A stretch of DNA of 64,000 nt from Phocoena phocoena (lineage: Eukaryota; Chordata; Mammalia; Artiodactyla; Phocoenidae): positions 116,514,697-116,578,696 of the forward strand of contig NC_089220.1 of NCBI RefSeq assembly GCF_963924675.1, in the 5' to 3' direction. This document shows positions 61,660 to 64,000 of this stretch, piece by piece. A program made the translations under genes and the position numbers. The notes below the pieces were generated by a model, which searched no databases, was not told where the DNA came from, and saw only the letters and a program-made list of their open reading frames with translations. Within the stretch, counting starts at the first letter, position 1. Each line of letters starts with the position of its first letter.

Positions 61660-62168
61660 CTAATTCCCCTGGAAGGCTCCTCGGGCAGCAGATGAGGCGG
61701 CGCTGCGGAAGGTCCTGTTACTGAAGATGCCCTGGGAAAACTCCTCTTGGGCCTGCTGGAAGCTGGCCCCCGTCCGGCGGTACAGGGAGTGCACCTGCGG
61801 AAAGAGGCTGTGGTGAGAAAAGCCCCGCCCTGCGGGCCACCAGGAACCAAGTCATCCAGGTTATATTCCCAAGGGAGCCACCACAAACCCCAGCCTGCCT
61901 GACCTCCCACCCAGAACCTTGGAGGAAGCTGCTGGACCTTTGAGGACACAGGAGGCCCAACTGCTGTAGTGATGAACACCCCCATGGAGAAGGCAGGAGA
62001 GAGGTGCCTGCTTCCTTGGGTTTGCAGCTGGCCCAGCACCCACCACTCACCCGCTTCAGGAGGAAGAGTGAGAGCACGGCACAGAGGGTGAAGAAGCCAG
62101 CCACCACCATCATGATGATCGACACAGCCAAGTCTTGCTTCAGTATAGACAGGGCTGCAATCCAACCA
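61660..62168 (-). CDS. SCAMP2: SCAMP2, 3'-terminal two coding exons (partial)
   Basis: Secretory carrier membrane protein 2, a four-span protein of post-Golgi recycling and exocytic membranes. Exons: 62051-62168 and 61660-61794 (TAG at 61662-61660). The first encodes the end of the membrane region ([30 protein letters not shown], the fourth transmembrane span). The second encodes the cytosolic tail ([19 protein letters not shown], ending AFQGN) and matches the human C-terminus closely. Junctions are GT-AG in phase. Upstream exons, with the NPF repeats, coiled coil and spans 1-3, lie beyond the right edge. The loop before span 4 differs from human ([10 protein letters not shown] against TLDNHSLAIS, from memory). 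No lesion is seen. Confidence 0.95.
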
Positions 62169-62627
62169 CTGCAAGGGAGGAAGAGGCCGTAGGGGGTGTA
62201 GTGGGATTGGGCCCCAGAGCTCCCCGTGAGGGGCTCTTCTCCAAATGGCCACTGTGTGCTGAACACCGCCCAGGCATCTCCCTGCAGAGGCCATGCCTCT
62301 GTGAAGGCCATCAGGCCCCACACTGCCCATTGGGAATCTTTGGGCCATGTGAGGTCTGGAAGGGAGGATGTGGCTGCTGCCTTCACAGTCAGGAATAGCC
62401 CTGGGTAGAGCCTTTTCCTGCTGCTCTGGGGGTTAGGGGGGACATGGAAAGCCTGGCTACTCACTCCTGAGGGCCCCCTCTCTGGGAAGGAGGACCACTG
62501 GCCAACCCACTACATTCATCCTCTCACCTCAGCTCCTCCCACTGCAGCCCAGGGACAGCCCCTCTGCCTCCAGCCAGTCATGTCTCCTTCCTGAGCCCCA
62601 GTGTCCTCATCTATAAAGGGGATGTCC

Positions 62628-64000
62628 TCACATTTTCTGATTTTAAAACTTACTACAAAGCTATAGCTATCAAAACAGTACGGTACTGGCATCAGGACAG
62701 ATGTATAGATCAATGGAATAGAATTGAGAGCCCAGAAACAAACCTATATATTATCGTCAACTGATTTTTTTTGGCCATGTGGCATGTGGGATCTTAGTTC
62801 CCCGGAAGCGTGGAGTCCCAACCACTGGACCGCCAGGGAAATCCCAATCGTCAACTGATTTTTGACAAGTGTGCCAAGACCACTGAATGGGGAAAGAATG
62901 GCCTCTTCAACAAATGGTGCAGGGACAACTGGATATCCACATGCAAAACAATGACGGGGGACCCTACTTTGACCACATACAAAAATTAACTCAAACCTAA
63001 TAATAACTAAAACTCCGGGATTTCATCAAAATTTTAAATCTTTGTACATCAAAGGATACTATCAAGAGTGAAAAACAACACACAGAAAGGAAAAGAAATT
63101 ATATCTGATAAGCAGCTACAATGCTGAATATATAAAGAACTCAACAATAGACAACCCAATTACTAAATTAGCAAATGATATGAATAGACATTTCTCCAAA
63201 GAAAATATACAAATGGCCAAACAAGCATATAAAAGATGGCCAACATCACAATCATTCAGGAAACAGCAATCAAAACCACAATGAATTACCACACTTCTTG
63301 ACTGGCTATAATAGAAAAAAGGAAAAAAAAGAGGAAAATAACAAATGCTGATGAGGATATGGAGGGACCGGAACTCTCATACATTGCTATTGGGAACGTG
63401 AAATGGTTCAGCCTCTGTGGGAAACAGTTTGGCAGTTCCTCAATAAATTACACACAGAATTACCATATGACCCAGCAATTCCACCCCAGGATACATACCC
63501 CAAAGAACTGAAAACAGGTACTCAAAAACCTGTACACAAATGTTCACAGCAGCACTATACACAGCAGCAAAAAGGTGGAAACCCAAGTGTTTATCAAGCG
63601 ATGAGTGGATAAACAAAATGCAGTATCTCCAAAAACAATGTAATATTATTTAGCCATAAAATGGAATGAAGTAATAACATGAACCTTGAAAACATTATGC
63701 TGAGTGAAAGAAGCCAGGCACAAAAAGCCACATGTTGTATGATTCCATTTATATGAGATGTTCAGAATAGGCAAATCCAGAGAGACAGAAAGCAGCTCAG
63801 TGGTTGCCAGGGGCTCAGGGAACAAGGGAACGAGGGAATGAGGAGTGATTGCTTAATGGGCATGGAGTTTCCTTATGGGGTGAAGCAAATGTTCTGGAAC
63901 TAGACAGTGGTGATGTTTGCACAACACTGTGAATGTACTAAATGCCACTGAATTGTACATTTTAAAATGGTTTAAGTGGTAAATAAAATGATAAATTTTA
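62628..64000 (+). mobile_element. L1 LINE 3' fragment, antisense in SCAMP2 intron
   Basis: Begins in the 3' part of L1 ORF2 ('acttactacaaagctatagct', 'aaacctatatattatcgtcaactga', 'gacaagtgtgccaagac') and continues into 3'UTR-type sequence ('tgaccttgaaaacattatgctgagtg'-like, 'ttgtatgattccatttatatga'). The frame is broken, so it is a dead 5'-truncated copy, running to the window edge and interrupted by a SINE at 62770-62846. Confidence 0.85.
62770..62846 (-). mobile_element. Short tRNA-derived SINE inside the L1
   Basis: Reverse complement starts ggatttccctggcggtccag and ends in an A run. A perfect 17-bp target-site duplication, atcgtcaactgattttt, lies at 62753-62769 and 62847-62863, so it inserted after the L1. 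Confidence 0.88.

Overview
The window is 64 kb of mammalian nuclear DNA, almost certainly from a cetacean. Several SINEs have the tRNA-derived head and the 'ccgcggagcggctgggcccgt' type body typical of the whale/hippo CHR family, and one (29839-30049) keeps a 20-base A tail and a perfect 14-bp target-site duplication. The gene order, CSK (+), LMAN1L (+), CPLX3 (+), ULK3 (-), SCAMP2 (-), is that of human chromosome 15q24 downstream of CYP1A2. Genes were recognised by translating exons, checking splice sites and phases, and comparing with remembered human proteins. No alignment or search was run.

Layout. 1-10.1 kb is intergenic: old MIR/L2 copies and three CHR SINEs. 10.2-11.2 kb is a CpG island taken as the CSK promoter and untranslated first exon. 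11.0-22.9 kb is CSK intron 1, with a diverged hairpin matching the miR-4513 locus on the minus strand. 22,882-27,870 holds the CSK coding exons (450 codons, intact) and 3'UTR. 27.9-33.1 kb is intergenic, with a SINE and a palindromic LTR-like hairpin. 33,129-44,379 holds the LMAN1L locus: all remaining exons are recognisable, but the gene carries several disabling changes. 45,443-48,810 is CPLX3 (158 aa, intact). 52.9-59.6 kb is ULK3 (16 coding exons, 472 aa, intact) with its own GC-rich promoter. 60.27-62.17 kb is the 3' end of SCAMP2 (two coding exons and 3'UTR). From 62.6 kb to the end lies an L1 fragment in a SCAMP2 intron.

The genes do not form a pathway. CSK is the inhibitory kinase of Src-family kinases. 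LMAN1L is an ERGIC-53-like cargo lectin. CPLX3 is a retinal ribbon-synapse complexin. ULK3 is an autophagy and Hedgehog-signalling kinase. SCAMP2 is a post-Golgi membrane-traffic protein.

The main observations are the apparent inactivation of LMAN1L, a perfect 77-bp inverted repeat shared by ULK3 intron 1 and the SCAMP2 3'UTR, an LTR-like hairpin near 30.8 kb, a palindrome beside paired CRX-type sites in CPLX3 intron 1, and Phe instead of Tyr at CSK position 184. No wholly new multi-gene system was seen.
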